Source of the DNA: Geomonas ferrireducens
GTDB taxonomy: Bacteria; Desulfobacterota; Desulfuromonadia; Geobacterales; Geobacteraceae
Direction of reading: 5' to 3'
DNA: 64,000 bases
Assembly: GCF_004917065.1 (NCBI RefSeq)
Contig: NZ_SSYA01000002.1
Span: forward strand, 1,093,897 to 1,157,896
In this document: positions 6,843 to 15,537 of the stretch, one piece after another
Position numbering within the stretch: the stretch's first letter is position 1
How the letters are laid out: each line of letters starts with the position of its first letter
Position numbers and translations under genes: made by a program
Notes under the pieces: generated by a model
The model's database searches: none
What the model was told of the DNA's origin: nothing
Seen by the model: the letters and a program-made list of their open reading frames with translations, nothing else

Positions 6843-8942
6843 CTAAGCGCTCTTATGGTTGTTGTTCTTCTGGTCCTGCGCCTCGGTGATGATCTTCTGC
6901 GCCAGGTGACTCGGAACCTCCTCGTAATGGGAGAACTCCGAGGTGAACATGCCGCGGTCGCTCGTCATGGAGCGCAGGTCGTTGGAGTAGGTCAGTACCT
7001 CAGACATCGGAACGACACTCCTGATGATCTGCGAGTTCGCTTTGGGCTCCACGCCGACCACCTTGCCGCGCCTGGAGTTCAGGTCGCCAATGACGTCACC
7101 CATGTTCTCGTCCGGCACGGTTATCTTCATGTTGACGATCGGCTCGAGGAGCACCGGCTTGCACTGTTCCATCGCCTTCTTGAATGCCATGGATCCGGCA
7201 ACCTTGAAGGCCATCTCCGAGGAGTCGACGGTGTGGAAAGAGCCGTCAAAGAGCGAGACCTTGAAATCGACCACCGGGTTTCCGGCGAGGAAGCCGTCCT
7301 TGGCCGCCTCCTGTATCCCCTTGTCGACCGCCGGGATGTACTGGCGCGGGATCACCCCCCCCACGATCTTGTCTTCGAAGAGGTACCCTTCGCCGCGCGG
7401 CATCGGCGAGAGCTCGATCCAGCAGTCGCCGTACTGGCCGCGTCCGCCGGACTGCTTCTTGTATTTCCCCTGCACCTTCGCGCTGCCGCGGATGGTCTCC
7501 AGGTATGGGACCTTCGGGGTCTTAAGGAGCACTTCCACCCCGAACTTGCGCTTCATCTTCTCGACGATCACCTCGAGGTGCACCTGCCCCATGCCGGAGA
7601 TGATGAACTCGCGGGTCTGCGGGTCGCGGTGACTCTCGATGGTCGGGTCTTCCTCGATCATGCGCTGCAGGGCGCCGTGGATCTTGTCCTCGTCGTTCTT
7701 GGTCTTGGGCTCGATGGCGTACGAGATGACCGGGGTGAGCGGCTGGGCCGGCTCGTAGAGGATCGGCTTTCCCTCGTCGCAGAGGGTGTCGCCGGTCACG
7801 GTCTCCTTTAGCTTCGCCACTGCCACGATGTCGCCGGCGACCGCCTGCTTGATCGGGTGCTGCTTCTTCCCTTCCAGCTCGAAGATCTGGCCGATGCGCT
7901 CCTGCACCCCCTTGGTCGAGTTGTAGACCAGGGAATCGGAATTGAGGACACCCGAGTAGACGCGGAAGATGGTGATCTTGCCGGTGTACGGATCGGAGGT
8001 GGTCTTGAAGACCAGTGCCGAGAACGGCTCGCTCTCCGAAGGTCCCCGCTCGATGATCTGCTCCGTCTTCGGGTCGATCCCCACTGCCTTCGTCCGGTCC
8101 AGGGGAGACGGCAGGTAGTTGCAGATCGCGTCCAAAAGCTGCGCGACGCCGATGTTCATCGCGGCCGAACCGCAGAAGACGGCGGTGAAGGTGCTGCGCA
8201 TGGTGCCGACCCTGATGCCGTCGATGATCTCCTCTTCGGTGAGTTCGCCGGTGTCGAGGAACTTCTCAGTGAGCGCGTCGTACGCCTCGGCCACCGTCTC
8301 GACCATCATGTCGCGCAGTCGCTGCGCCTCGTCGCGGTACTCGGCCGGGATCTCCTCCTCGGAGAACTTGCCGGAGAGGTCCTTCGCGTAGCGGTAGGCC
8401 TTCATCCGCACGAGGTCGACCACCCCCTCGAAATTCTCCTCCGCGCCCAGCGGCATCTGCACCGCGACCCCGCGCGCCCCGAGCGCCTTCTCCATGTCGT
8501 CGATGGCGCGCAGAAAGCTCGCGCGTTCGCGGTCCATCTTGTTCACGAAGGCGATGCGCGGGACCTCGAACTCGTTGGCCCACTGCCAGACCTCCTCGGT
8601 CTGGACCTTGACCCCCGAGATGGCAGAGAGGATCACCACGGCGCAGTCGAGGGAACGCATGCAGGCGCGGGTGTCGGCGATGAAGTTTCCGTATCCCGGG
8701 GTGTCGACGATGTGAATTGAGTGCCCGTTCCACTCGCAGTGGTCGAGGGAGGAGGTGATGGAGATCCGGCGCTTGATCTCTTCCGGCTCGAAATCCATCG
8801 TGGAGCTGCCGTCGTCGACCCGCCCGAGCCGGTCGATCATGCCCGTATCGAACAGGATCGCCTCGGCCAGCGTGGTCTTGCCGGCGCCGCCGTGAGCTAC
8901 AATACCGAGGTTACGCAGTTTTGCCGTTTCATACCTTCCCAT
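6843..8942 (-). CDS. Elongation factor G-like GTPase (EF-G paralogue)
   Basis: A 699-residue translational GTPase. The G domain begins NLGIVAHGGAGKTTLAEA (P-loop) with VDTPGYGNF (switch II, DTPG) and VNKMD (NKxD); domains II-V follow, including the domain IV segment GGRGQYGDCWIELSP and the C-terminal MSEVLTYSNDLRSMTSDRGMF. The canonical EF-G P-loop is AHIDAGKTT, so HGGAGKTT places this in the EF-G2/EF-G-like branch, not the housekeeping fusA of the str operon. No ribosomal genes are nearby. Its role may be ribosome recycling or stress translation, but that is inference. AAGGGAGGG precedes the ATG. Confidence 0.85.
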   Translation of the reverse strand: MGRYETAKLRNLGIVAHGGAGKTTLAEAILFDTGMIDRLGRVDDGSSTMDFEPEEIKRRISITSSLDHCEWNGHSIHIVDTPGYGNFIADTRACMRSLDCAVVILSAISGVKVQTEEVWQWANEFEVPRIAFVNKMDRERASFLRAIDDMEKALGARGVAVQMPLGAEENFEGVVDLVRMKAYRYAKDLSGKFSEEEIPAEYRDEAQRLRDMMVETVAEAYDALTEKFLDTGELTEEEIIDGIRVGTMRSTFTAVFCGSAAMNIGVAQLLDAICNYLPSPLDRTKAVGIDPKTEQIIERGPSESEPFSALVFKTTSDPYTGKITIFRVYSGVLNSDSLVYNSTKGVQERIGQIFELEGKKQHPIKQAVAGDIVAVAKLKETVTGDTLCDEGKPILYEPAQPLTPVISYAIEPKTKNDEDKIHGALQRMIEEDPTIESHRDPQTREFIISGMGQVHLEVIVEKMKRKFGVEVLLKTPKVPYLETIRGSAKVQGKYKKQSGGRGQYGDCWIELSPMPRGEGYLFEDKIVGGVIPRQYIPAVDKGIQEAAKDGFLAGNPVVDFKVSLFDGSFHTVDSSEMAFKVAGSMAFKKAMEQCKPVLLEPIVNMKITVPDENMGDVIGDLNSRRGKVVGVEPKANSQIIRSVVPMSEVLTYSNDLRSMTSDRGMFTSEFSHYEEVPSHLAQKIITEAQDQKNNNHKSA

Positions 8943-9113
8943 AGTGCCCTCCCTTTAGAATGAAGATCATCAATGACCTACGCTTCAACGAGACCTGACT
9001 TGAGACGAAACAGACTACTACAAACTACCTGGCTGAAACTCTGGAGTGGATTTCGGGGAACCTCCCTCACCCGCCTTGCGGATGGACCTGCATCTGCCGG
9101 TTACGCGTAAGCT

Positions 9114-9881
9114 CTAAGGCTTGTTCCTTTTGTAGATGATGCGCAGCCCCTCGAGGGTGAGGAACTCGTCCACAGCCTCAATGGTGCTCGACTCGGGTGC
9201 AATGAGCGAGGCAAGCCCGCCGGTGGCGATGACCTTCAACGGCTCCTTACCTTCCGACTTCATGCGCTGCACGATGCCGTCGACGAGTCCCACGTAGCCG
9301 AAGAAGATGCCGGCCTGCATCGAGTTCACCGTGTTCTTCGCGATGATGCTCGGCGGGCGGGCGATGTCGACGCGCGGAAGCTTGCTCGCCTTCTGGAACA
9401 GCGCCTCCATGGAGATGGCGAGCCCCGGGGCGATGGCCCCGCCGCAGTACTCCCCCTTCTTGTTCACGTAGTCGAAGGTGGTCGCGGTGCCGAAGTCGAC
9501 GATGATGAGTGCCGAGCGGTACTTCTCGTAGCCGGCGATGGCATTCACGATGCGGTCCGCACCGACCTCCTTCGGGTTGTCGTAGTGGATCGGCATGCCG
9601 GTCTTGATCCCCGGGCCCACGATGTAGGGGGTGATCTTGAAGTACTGGCGTGCGAGCTTTTCGAGCACCCCGGTCAGGGTGGGAACCACCGAGGAAACGA
9701 TGATGTCCTTCACGTCCGAGAAGACGATCCCCGACAGGCGGAACAGGTCGTGGAACAGGATGCCGTACTCGTCGATGGTCTTGGACTTGTCGGTAGAAAC
9801 CCGCCAGTCCTGAACGAGGCGTTCCTCGTCGTATATCCCGAGAACGATGTTGCTGTTCCCTACATCAATCACCAAAAGCAA
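9114..9881 (-). CDS. coaX: Type III pantothenate kinase
   Basis: A 255-residue CoaX, catalysing the first step of coenzyme A synthesis (pantothenate to 4'-phosphopantothenate). Seen motifs: the phosphate-1 loop [13 protein letters not shown], the pantothenate-site [15 protein letters not shown], and the phosphate-2 segment [13 protein letters not shown] with GGAIAPGL. The start is TTG at 9881, with GGAGG six bases upstream. It is downstream of birA on the same strand but separated by a 160-base repeat-bearing spacer. The coaX-birA-nadC cofactor cluster is a familiar arrangement. Confidence 0.93.
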   Translation of the reverse strand: MLLVIDVGNSNIVLGIYDEERLVQDWRVSTDKSKTIDEYGILFHDLFRLSGIVFSDVKDIIVSSVVPTLTGVLEKLARQYFKITPYIVGPGIKTGMPIHYDNPKEVGADRIVNAIAGYEKYRSALIIVDFGTATTFDYVNKKGEYCGGAIAPGLAISMEALFQKASKLPRVDIARPPSIIAKNTVNSMQAGIFFGYVGLVDGIVQRMKSEGKEPLKVIATGGLASLIAPESSTIEAVDEFLTLEGLRIIYKRNKP

Positions 9882-9917
9882 ACGAAACCTCCAAGACTAA
9901 GAACTGAAAGCAAAGCT

Positions 9918-10022
9918 TCAACGCAAAGACGCCAAGGCGCGAAGCCGCAAAGAAAATCTAAAAAGGTGAGAGTTTAAAACCAGCTTCTTCTTTGCGTCTC
10001 AGCGACTTTGCGTCTTTGCGTT
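9918..10022. repeat. Imperfect inverted repeat of the AACGCAAAGACGC type
   Basis: AACGCAAAGACGC at 9918 with a following CGCAAAGAA is mirrored by TTCTTTGCGTCTCAGCGACT and TTTGCGTCTTTGCGTT at 9985-10022. The two arms of about 37 bases face each other across a 25-base spacer between coaX and birA. A short, non-coding, palindromic interspersed element is the likely nature. Confidence 0.6.
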
Positions 10023-10040
10023 AACGCCGTTGACCTGACT

Positions 10041-11024
10041 TTAAACCAGTGCCACGTCGCCTGAGAGCACCGTCTCGACCGTGCCGTCGATAAGCTTGAC
10101 AAGGAGCGCACCGAAGGAATCCACCCCCTGCACCTCACCGGTGAACTCGCGCTCTCCCTGGCTCACCTTAACGCTGCGCCCTCTGATCGCGGAACGCTCT
10201 AGCCACTCGGCCCGGACCGGCCCCTCCCCTTCCTGCAGAAAGACATCGTAGAGTTCGTCAAGCTCGGTCAAAAGCCTCCTGGTGAAGGCGACCCGGTCCA
10301 CTTCCTCGCCACCCTCCTCGACAAGCGAGGTGGCCGGATGGCGCAAAAGCGACTCCGCTATCGACGACATCCTGAGGTTCAGGTTCACCCCGATCCCGAG
10401 CACGACAAAATTAACCTTCTCGGTCTCGGCGTTCATCTCGTTCAAAAGCCCGGCGACCTTCTTGCCGTTGATCAGGATGTCGTTGGGCCACTTGATCTGG
10501 GGCTTCAAGCTCGTGCAGCTCTCGATGGCACGCGCCACGGCGACCACGGAGAGAAAGGTGAGCTGGCAGGCCGCCATGGGCGCAATGTCCGGACGCAGCA
10601 CCACGGAGCAGTAGAGGTTCACGCCGGCAGGCGACAGCCATACCCGCCCGAGCCTTCCCTTTCCCGCGCTCTGGGCGTCGGCGATGACCACGGTCCCCTC
10701 GACGGCGCCTTCCTCGGCCATCTTGAAGGCGACCTGGTTCGTGGACTCCGTTTCCTTTAGGCAGACGATGCGGGAACCGACCCTCCTGGTGGCGAGGCCG
10801 GAAGAGAGATCCAACTGGGTGAGGAGTTTGGGGGAGGAGAGCAACCGGTAACCCTTCGAGGGGACTGCTTCGATGAGATAGCCTGCGGCGCGCAGCCCCT
10901 TGACGTGCTTCCAGACGGCGGTGCGCGAAACGCCTAAAAGCCGGCTGAGCGCAGCTCCGGAGACGACCCCGTCGCCGGAGCGGAACAGCTCTATGATCCT
11001 GCCGTCGACCCCGGAGTCTTTCAA
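10041..11024 (-). CDS. birA: Biotin--[acetyl-CoA-carboxylase] ligase / biotin operon repressor
   Basis: A 327-residue bifunctional BirA. Residues about 1-65 form a winged helix (SGAALSRLLGVSRTAVWKHVKGL), so this is the DNA-binding class. The ligase domain shows the ATP/biotinyl-adenylate loop SAGKGRLGRVW, the KWPNDILING motif with the catalytic-region Lys, and a C-terminal SH3-like domain. Biotin is activated with ATP and moved to the carboxyl carrier protein. The start is TTG at 11024, overlapping the nadC stop by four bases, indicating translational coupling. Confidence 0.93.
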   Translation of the reverse strand: MKDSGVDGRIIELFRSGDGVVSGAALSRLLGVSRTAVWKHVKGLRAAGYLIEAVPSKGYRLLSSPKLLTQLDLSSGLATRRVGSRIVCLKETESTNQVAFKMAEEGAVEGTVVIADAQSAGKGRLGRVWLSPAGVNLYCSVVLRPDIAPMAACQLTFLSVVAVARAIESCTSLKPQIKWPNDILINGKKVAGLLNEMNAETEKVNFVVLGIGVNLNLRMSSIAESLLRHPATSLVEEGGEEVDRVAFTRRLLTELDELYDVFLQEGEGPVRAEWLERSAIRGRSVKVSQGEREFTGEVQGVDSFGALLVKLIDGTVETVLSGDVALV

Positions 11025-11851
11025 ACGTCCTCCATGAGCATTGAGATGTCGGTCGCGCGTACCGAATGGGTGAGCGCACCGACCGATATGATATCCACAC
11101 CGGTCAGGGCTATGGACCTGATCGTCTTCAGGTTCACCCCCCCGGACGCCTCGACCAGCGCCCTCTTATCGATTAGTTGCACAGCCTCGGTCATCTGATC
11201 TAGGCTCATGTTGTCGAGCATGATGATGTCCGCACCTGCGTCAAGCGCCTGCTGCACCTCGTCAAGCGTCTCGGTCTCCACCTCGATCTTCAGGGTGTGC
11301 GGGATGTAGGCGCGGGCGGCACGCACCGCCTCGGCGATCCCCCCTGCGGCGGCGATGTGGTTCTCCTTGATGAGAACGCCGTCGTAGAGACCGGTGCGAT
11401 GGTTCGTCCCTCCTCCCACGCGCACGGAGTACTTCTCAAGGACGCGCAGGCCGGGGGTGGTCTTGCGGGTATCGACCACGCGCGCGCCGGTTCCCTCGAG
11501 TTCCTTGACGAAGGCGGCGGTCTGTGTGGCGATGCCGGACATGCGCTGCAAAAGGTTCAGGGAGACGCGCTCCCCCTGCAAAAGCGAGGCGGCATCCCCT
11601 TCCATCCTGGCGATGATGTCCCCCTTCTCAAGGCTCGCACCGTCTTTGAATTCCGCGGTGAAGGTAATGTCGGCATCGAGCCGGGCGAAGACGCGGCGGG
11701 CGACATCGATGCCGGAGAGGACCATGGCCTCCTTGGCGACAAGACGCGCGCGCATCCTACGCTGCCTGGTGAGCACGGAAAGGGTTGTGATGTCTCCGGT
11801 GTGGATGTCCTCAGCGAGGGCGTTGTCAATTATGTTATCGATTTGGTTCAT
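11021..11851 (-). CDS. nadC: Nicotinate-nucleotide pyrophosphorylase (carboxylating)
   Basis: Quinolinate phosphoribosyltransferase, forming nicotinate mononucleotide from quinolinate and PRPP in de novo NAD synthesis. About 276 residues with LNLLQRMSGIAT, the DTRKTTPGLR motif, the NHRTGLYDGVLIKENHI segment and the C-terminal EASGGV and ISVGALTHS phosphate-binding strands. A GGAG lies 12 bases upstream of the ATG at 11851; an in-frame ATG at 11869 would add six residues and lacks a clear ribosome site, so the exact start is uncertain. It overlaps birA. Confidence 0.93.
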   Translation of the reverse strand: MNQIDNIIDNALAEDIHTGDITTLSVLTRQRRMRARLVAKEAMVLSGIDVARRVFARLDADITFTAEFKDGASLEKGDIIARMEGDAASLLQGERVSLNLLQRMSGIATQTAAFVKELEGTGARVVDTRKTTPGLRVLEKYSVRVGGGTNHRTGLYDGVLIKENHIAAAGGIAEAVRAARAYIPHTLKIEVETETLDEVQQALDAGADIIMLDNMSLDQMTEAVQLIDKRALVEASGGVNLKTIRSIALTGVDIISVGALTHSVRATDISMLMEDV

Positions 11852-11939
11852 ATTATCCGGGATCTCCATGTGTTAAGCGGCATTTTTTTATAGCACAGCT
11901 TAACTAGCCCCGCAACCGCTAATAAATCCCGCCAAGATG

Positions 11940-12458
11940 CTACTGACGCCACTCCAGCGGTACTCCGGCCTGGGCCGCGGCAAGGTCGAGGGCCTGGATC
12001 CTGTTGAGCATCTCGCTTATCTTCGCATCGTCGCCGGCAATGTCGGCTTCCATGATGTTTATCGCCTGCCGGTCGCTCGCCTTGTGGAAGAAGGTCCGCT
12101 TGCGGCGCAACTCCTCGAGCGCCTGTTCCTTGCCGGCGCGGCCGTCCTGCAGGCTCTTCAGTTCGCTTCTAAGTGCCTTGTAGCGGTCGCGCCACCACCG
12201 CTCGCCGTGACCGCCCGGCTCGATCGGCTTTTGCTGCGGCTCCTGTCGCACCGCCCCGCCGGTTGCGGGGGCGGCCGTCGTGGCCTTGTCGGAAACCTCG
12301 ACCCTGCGCGCGCGGTTCTGGTACTGTTTGGGGATGTTATTGCGGTTATCGGTGAAGTGCATCACGCCTTCCGCATCGGTCCACTGATAAAACGCCGCGC
12401 GTGCAGTCAGCGGCGACAGGAGAGTCAGTATAAGAAGAGAGAGCAACAGATGTCTCAT
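11940..12458 (-). CDS. Exported DUF4124-domain protein
   Basis: A 172-residue secreted protein. A signal peptide (MRHLLLSLLILTLLSPLTARA) is followed by FYQWTDAEGVMHFTDNRNNIP, the typical DUF4124 motif, a small beta domain of unknown role found on many exported proteobacterial proteins. A Pro/Thr-rich stretch and a charged coiled-coil-like region (about 85-150) follow. Start at 12458 chosen because AAAGGGGGAAGG precedes it and it begins the signal peptide. It is divergent from the cytochrome gene. Confidence 0.75.
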   Translation of the reverse strand: MRHLLLSLLILTLLSPLTARAAFYQWTDAEGVMHFTDNRNNIPKQYQNRARRVEVSDKATTAAPATGGAVRQEPQQKPIEPGGHGERWWRDRYKALRSELKSLQDGRAGKEQALEELRRKRTFFHKASDRQAINIMEADIAGDDAKISEMLNRIQALDLAAAQAGVPLEWRQ

Positions 12459-12516
12459 CCTTCCCCCTTTTGGTGCCTTAAATGGCCGAACATAAAAAAC
12501 AATCAATAGTTTTGAA

Positions 12517-12545
12517 TTGACGATGGCTGTTGCGATGTGTATATT
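12517..12545 (+). promoter_or_regulatory. Sigma-70-like promoter for the dodecaheme cytochrome
   Basis: TTGACG, a 17-base spacer and TATATT lie 54 bases upstream of the cytochrome ATG, in the intergenic gap with the divergent DUF4124 gene. An AGAAGGAG ribosome site precedes the ATG. Confidence 0.6.
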
Positions 12546-12598
12546 ATCCCGGCTATGCCCGGTAGGCAGAGCAAATAAATAGCCAGAAGGAGTGTACC

Positions 12599-13618
12599 AT
12601 GCAGTTTCGCCTCGCCTTACTTATGGTTCTTATCGTCTGCGCGTCGCCTGTTGCGCTTTTCGCAAAGGAAACCAAAGACGTCAAGTTCCCTCTTAAGAAC
12701 GCGGATGCAGTTGTCTTCAGTCACGATGTGCACTTGAAGAAATATAACAACAATTGCAGGATCTGTCACAACGCTATCTTCGATCTTAAGGCGAAGCATC
12801 ACTTCACCATGGCAGAGATGGAGAAGACGAAGTCCTGCGGTGCCTGTCACACCGGCATCAAGGCCTTCAGCGTAGCCGATGAAAAGAGCTGCGTCAAATG
12901 TCACAAGGGCAAGCCGCGCAACGTAGAGTTCAAAGTGAAAAGCGCGGGCCAGACTGTGTTCAGCCACTCCGTTCACATCGCCAAAGTCGGTTCCTGCAGG
13001 GCCTGCCACAACGGCGTCGTGTTCACCGGCAAAGAAGGGCGCGTGACCATGGCCCAGATGGAGAAAGGCAAGACCTGCGGCGCATGCCACAACGGTAAAA
13101 AAGCCTTCACCGTCGCCGGAAACTGCGGCAAGTGCCACGCCGGGATGAAGCCGCGCGAGATCACCTGGAAGGCCAAAGGGGTCACCGACGCGAAGTTCAG
13201 CCACGACTTCCACCTCGAGGCGTTCAGCTGCAAAGACTGCCACACCAAGCTCTTCGCCTTCAAGGCAGGCGCCAAACACTTCACCATGGCGGATATGGGC
13301 AAAGGCAAGTCCTGCGGCGGCTGCCACAACGGCAAGGAAGCCTTCTCCGTTGCCGGCGACTGCAACAAGTGCCACAAGGGCTACAAGCCCGGCAAGATTC
13401 TCTTCAAGAACGACGGCGGCGAAGTAACCTTCAGCCATGATTTCCACCTTGAAGCCTACAAGTGTGCCGACTGCCACAACAAGGTCTTCCCGATGCAGGC
13501 CGGTGCCAAGCATCACACCATGGGCGACATGGAGAAAGGGATGTCCTGCGGCGCATGCCACAACGGCAAAGATGCCTTCACCACCTCCGGTGACTGCGAC
13601 AAGTGCCACAAGATGTAA
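12599..13618 (+). CDS. Dodecaheme c7-type cytochrome (four triheme modules)
   Basis: A 339-residue exported cytochrome with a signal peptide (about 1-22) and twelve CxxCH haem-binding motifs. They fall into four near-identical modules of about 80 residues, each with FSHDxHL, a first CxxCH, TMxxMxKGxxCGACHNG, and GxCxKCH; this is the c7-type triheme fold (three haems, bis-His ligation from extra His such as in FSHDFH). It resembles the Geobacter family typified by the 12-haem GSU1996 nanowire-like cytochrome, which carries electrons in the periplasm. It has its own promoter and a perfect terminator, so it is a single-gene unit. The high similarity of modules suggests tandem duplication. Confidence 0.93.
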   Translation: MQFRLALLMVLIVCASPVALFAKETKDVKFPLKNADAVVFSHDVHLKKYNNNCRICHNAIFDLKAKHHFTMAEMEKTKSCGACHTGIKAFSVADEKSCVKCHKGKPRNVEFKVKSAGQTVFSHSVHIAKVGSCRACHNGVVFTGKEGRVTMAQMEKGKTCGACHNGKKAFTVAGNCGKCHAGMKPREITWKAKGVTDAKFSHDFHLEAFSCKDCHTKLFAFKAGAKHFTMADMGKGKSCGGCHNGKEAFSVAGDCNKCHKGYKPGKILFKNDGGEVTFSHDFHLEAYKCADCHNKVFPMQAGAKHHTMGDMEKGMSCGACHNGKDAFTTSGDCDKCHKM

Positions 13619-13647
13619 CCTTCAAGCGGTAATCAGCAAAATCAAAA

Positions 13648-13678
13648 GGCGGGACCTGAACAGGTCCCGCCTTTTTTT
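13648..13678 (+). terminator. Rho-independent terminator of the cytochrome gene
   Basis: GGCGGGACCTG and CAGGTCCCGCC form a perfect 11-bp stem with a two-base loop (four in practice), followed by seven T. Confidence 0.95.
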
Positions 13679-13760
13679 ATGCGCCCCCGCTACAGCTGAA
13701 ACCAGTTCGGGAGTTTCCAGTAGATAAAAAAGGCCCGCGAAGCGCCGCTGCGGCCCTAGC

Positions 13761-13945
13761 GCTCCCCCCTTCGCAAAGGGGGGACGGGGGGGATTTGCTT
13801 TTGTCCATCAGCTCACGTTGGCAGGGCGGGAAAGGATTGTTCGACATTCGTCATTTTGTTTGTGCACGGCGCGCGATCGTTTTGTCAGTAGCTATGGTCC
13901 GAACAAGGCAAATCCCCCCTGTCCCCCCTTCGCAAAGGGGGGAAC
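13761..13945. repeat. Paired 40-bp inverted elements around a 100-bp spacer
   Basis: A G/C palindromic element at 13761-13803 (CCCCCTTCGCAAAGGGGGG, then GGATTTGC) is repeated in reverse orientation at 13905-13945 (GCAAATCCCCCCTGTC, then the same palindrome). The two copies therefore form terminal inverted repeats of a 185-bp block. No convincing gene is seen in the spacer or elsewhere in 13680-14100. A third copy is at 15473-15516. Confidence 0.65.
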
Positions 13946-14100
13946 GTCGGGCTCGTGCAGCGCTTCGTAGCAAAACACACGCTCCATCATACTAACAAAG
14001 ACTATTCCGCCCTTTTCCCGTCAGGAGAAAACCTGTGGCCCGCTCGGCCGCATCGAGTATACTTGCCGAGGTTGAATCTCTTCCAACAGGAGGGCCGCCC

Positions 14101-14646
14101 ATGTCAAGACGCCGCTACTGCCTCGCAGCTCTGCTCCTGCTTCTGACCCTGTTCCCTTCGCAACCCGCCCACGCCGACGACGTCATCATCGGCGACGTAG
14201 TCATGAGTGTCATTCCCGTCACTGCCTTCGCGGTCGCCTACTTCAAGGACGACGCGGAAGGTGAAAAACAGTGGCTGCGCAACTTAGCCGCCAACCAGCT
14301 CATCACCTCGGCGGCAAGGCTCGGCTTCAACCAGACCAGTTGGGGCGAGCGTCCTAACGGTCATCCCTACGGCTTCCCCTCCGGACACGTAGCCTTCGCC
14401 GGATCGGGCGCCGCCTTTTTAAGCGAGCGCTACGGGTGGCACTACGGGCTTCCCGCCTGGATAGGGACCGCCTACGTCGCGTACAACCGCGTCGACAACC
14501 ACAGCCATCGCTGGCGCGACGCCATCGCCTCCGGCGCCATCGCTTTCGGCGTCGGCAAGCTCTTCGTCACCTCCGAAAACGCCACCCACATCGCCCCGAC
14601 CATCGGACCGGACTGGATCGGCATGCGCTGGCAGCGCTCCTGGTAG
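14101..14646 (+). CDS. PAP2-superfamily phosphatase, exported
   Basis: A 181-residue protein with a signal peptide ending near HADD and a PAP2 (type 2 phosphatidic acid phosphatase) domain. Motif 2 is FPSGHVAFAG and motif 3 is RVDNHSHRWRDAIASG, giving the catalytic His pair and the Asp; motif 1 is degenerate (an ERPNG segment stands where KxxxxxxRP is expected). Such proteins dephosphorylate lipid phosphates such as undecaprenyl pyrophosphate on the periplasmic side. The start at 14101 has AGGAGGGC upstream. It ends 14 bases before the DUF72 gene. Confidence 0.75.
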   Translation: MSRRRYCLAALLLLLTLFPSQPAHADDVIIGDVVMSVIPVTAFAVAYFKDDAEGEKQWLRNLAANQLITSAARLGFNQTSWGERPNGHPYGFPSGHVAFAGSGAAFLSERYGWHYGLPAWIGTAYVAYNRVDNHSHRWRDAIASGAIAFGVGKLFVTSENATHIAPTIGPDWIGMRWQRSW

Positions 14647-14660
14647 AGGAGGAACCCGTC

Positions 14661-15389
14661 ATGGCGAAGCTCTTTCTCGGATGCAGTGGCTTCAGCTACG
14701 ACCACTGGCGGGGCAATTTCTACCCCGACGGGCTTCCCGCCAAGCGGTGGTTCGAGCATTACCGCTCCGTGTTCGACACCGTCGAGCTGAACGTCACCTT
14801 CTACCGAACGCCCAAGGCGGAGACCTTCCAGCACTGGTATGAGGAAAGCGAAGGTTCCTTTTCCTTCGCCATCAAGGGAAGTCGTTTCATCACGCACATA
14901 AAGAGACTCGTTGACATAGAGGAGGCCGTCGCGAGGTTCTTCACCCCGGCGGAAGAACTGCGCGAGAAGCTGCAGGTGGTGCTCTGGCAGTTCCCGCCGC
15001 AATTCAGGGCGGATGTGCCGCGCCTGGAGAATTTTCTCGACCAGGTGGCCCCTTATCACGGCAGGCACACGCTCGAGTTCAGGAACGAGAGCTGGCTCAC
15101 CGACGACGTGGTGAAGCTCTGTCGCAGTCGCAACGTCTCACTCTGTATGGCGGACCATCCGACCTTTCTGGACGAAGCACCCATCACGGCGGACTTCGTC
15201 TACATCAGGCGGCACGGCTTGCAGGGGAGTTACAACGGGTTTTACACGGAAGAGGAGTTGCAAAAAGACGCGGCCCGCATCAGGAAGTACCTGGGGCGCG
15301 GTTTGGATGTGTATATATATTTCAACAACGACGCAGGCGGCGCCGCCCCCCAAAACGCCCTCGATCTCGCCGCCATGCTAAAGGCGTAG
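14661..15389 (+). CDS. DUF72 (YecE-like) TIM-barrel protein
   Basis: A 242-residue protein of the DUF72/YecE family. Signature segments are FLGCSGFSYDHWRGNFYP at the N-terminus, ELNVTFYRTP, FAIKGSRFITHIKRL, LWQFPPQF and the C-terminal YIYFNNDAGGAAPQNA. The fold is a TIM barrel; the biochemical role is not known, though links to nucleic acid or Fe-S metabolism have been proposed. The ATG at 14661 has GAGGAGGA upstream and sits 14 bases after the PAP2 stop, indicating co-transcription. Confidence 0.9.
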   Translation: MAKLFLGCSGFSYDHWRGNFYPDGLPAKRWFEHYRSVFDTVELNVTFYRTPKAETFQHWYEESEGSFSFAIKGSRFITHIKRLVDIEEAVARFFTPAEELREKLQVVLWQFPPQFRADVPRLENFLDQVAPYHGRHTLEFRNESWLTDDVVKLCRSRNVSLCMADHPTFLDEAPITADFVYIRRHGLQGSYNGFYTEEELQKDAARIRKYLGRGLDVYIYFNNDAGGAAPQNALDLAAMLKA

Positions 15390-15472
15390 CCCGAGGTGCC
15401 GTCGGTGGCACTCCCCACTGAATAGAGGCGTACAACCCGCCAGCTCCCCACGAAGCCCTGCATGAGCCCCTG

Positions 15473-15516
15473 CGTCCCCCCCTTTGCGAAGGGGGAACAG
15501 GGAGGATTTGCCTTTA
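15473..15516. repeat. Third copy of the CCCCCTTTGCGAAGGGGG element
   Basis: The sequence from 15473 repeats the palindromic core and the following GGATTTGCCTTT tail of the element at 13761-13803, same orientation. It lies between the convergent DUF72 and YaeQ genes. Confidence 0.65.
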
Positions 15517-15537
15517 GATGAAACGCCGGCTTACCCC

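Noticed and set aside
7857..8720. Long plus-strand open frame opposite the EF-G-like gene
   Set aside because: It mirrors the codons of the GC-rich minus-strand gene, with no ribosome site or family resemblance.
12617..13609. 330-codon minus-strand frame opposite the dodecaheme cytochrome
   Set aside because: A shadow of the repeated cytochrome modules; no start signals.
13795..13995. Open frame inside the paired palindromic elements
   Set aside because: No ribosome site; it runs through the repeat arms.
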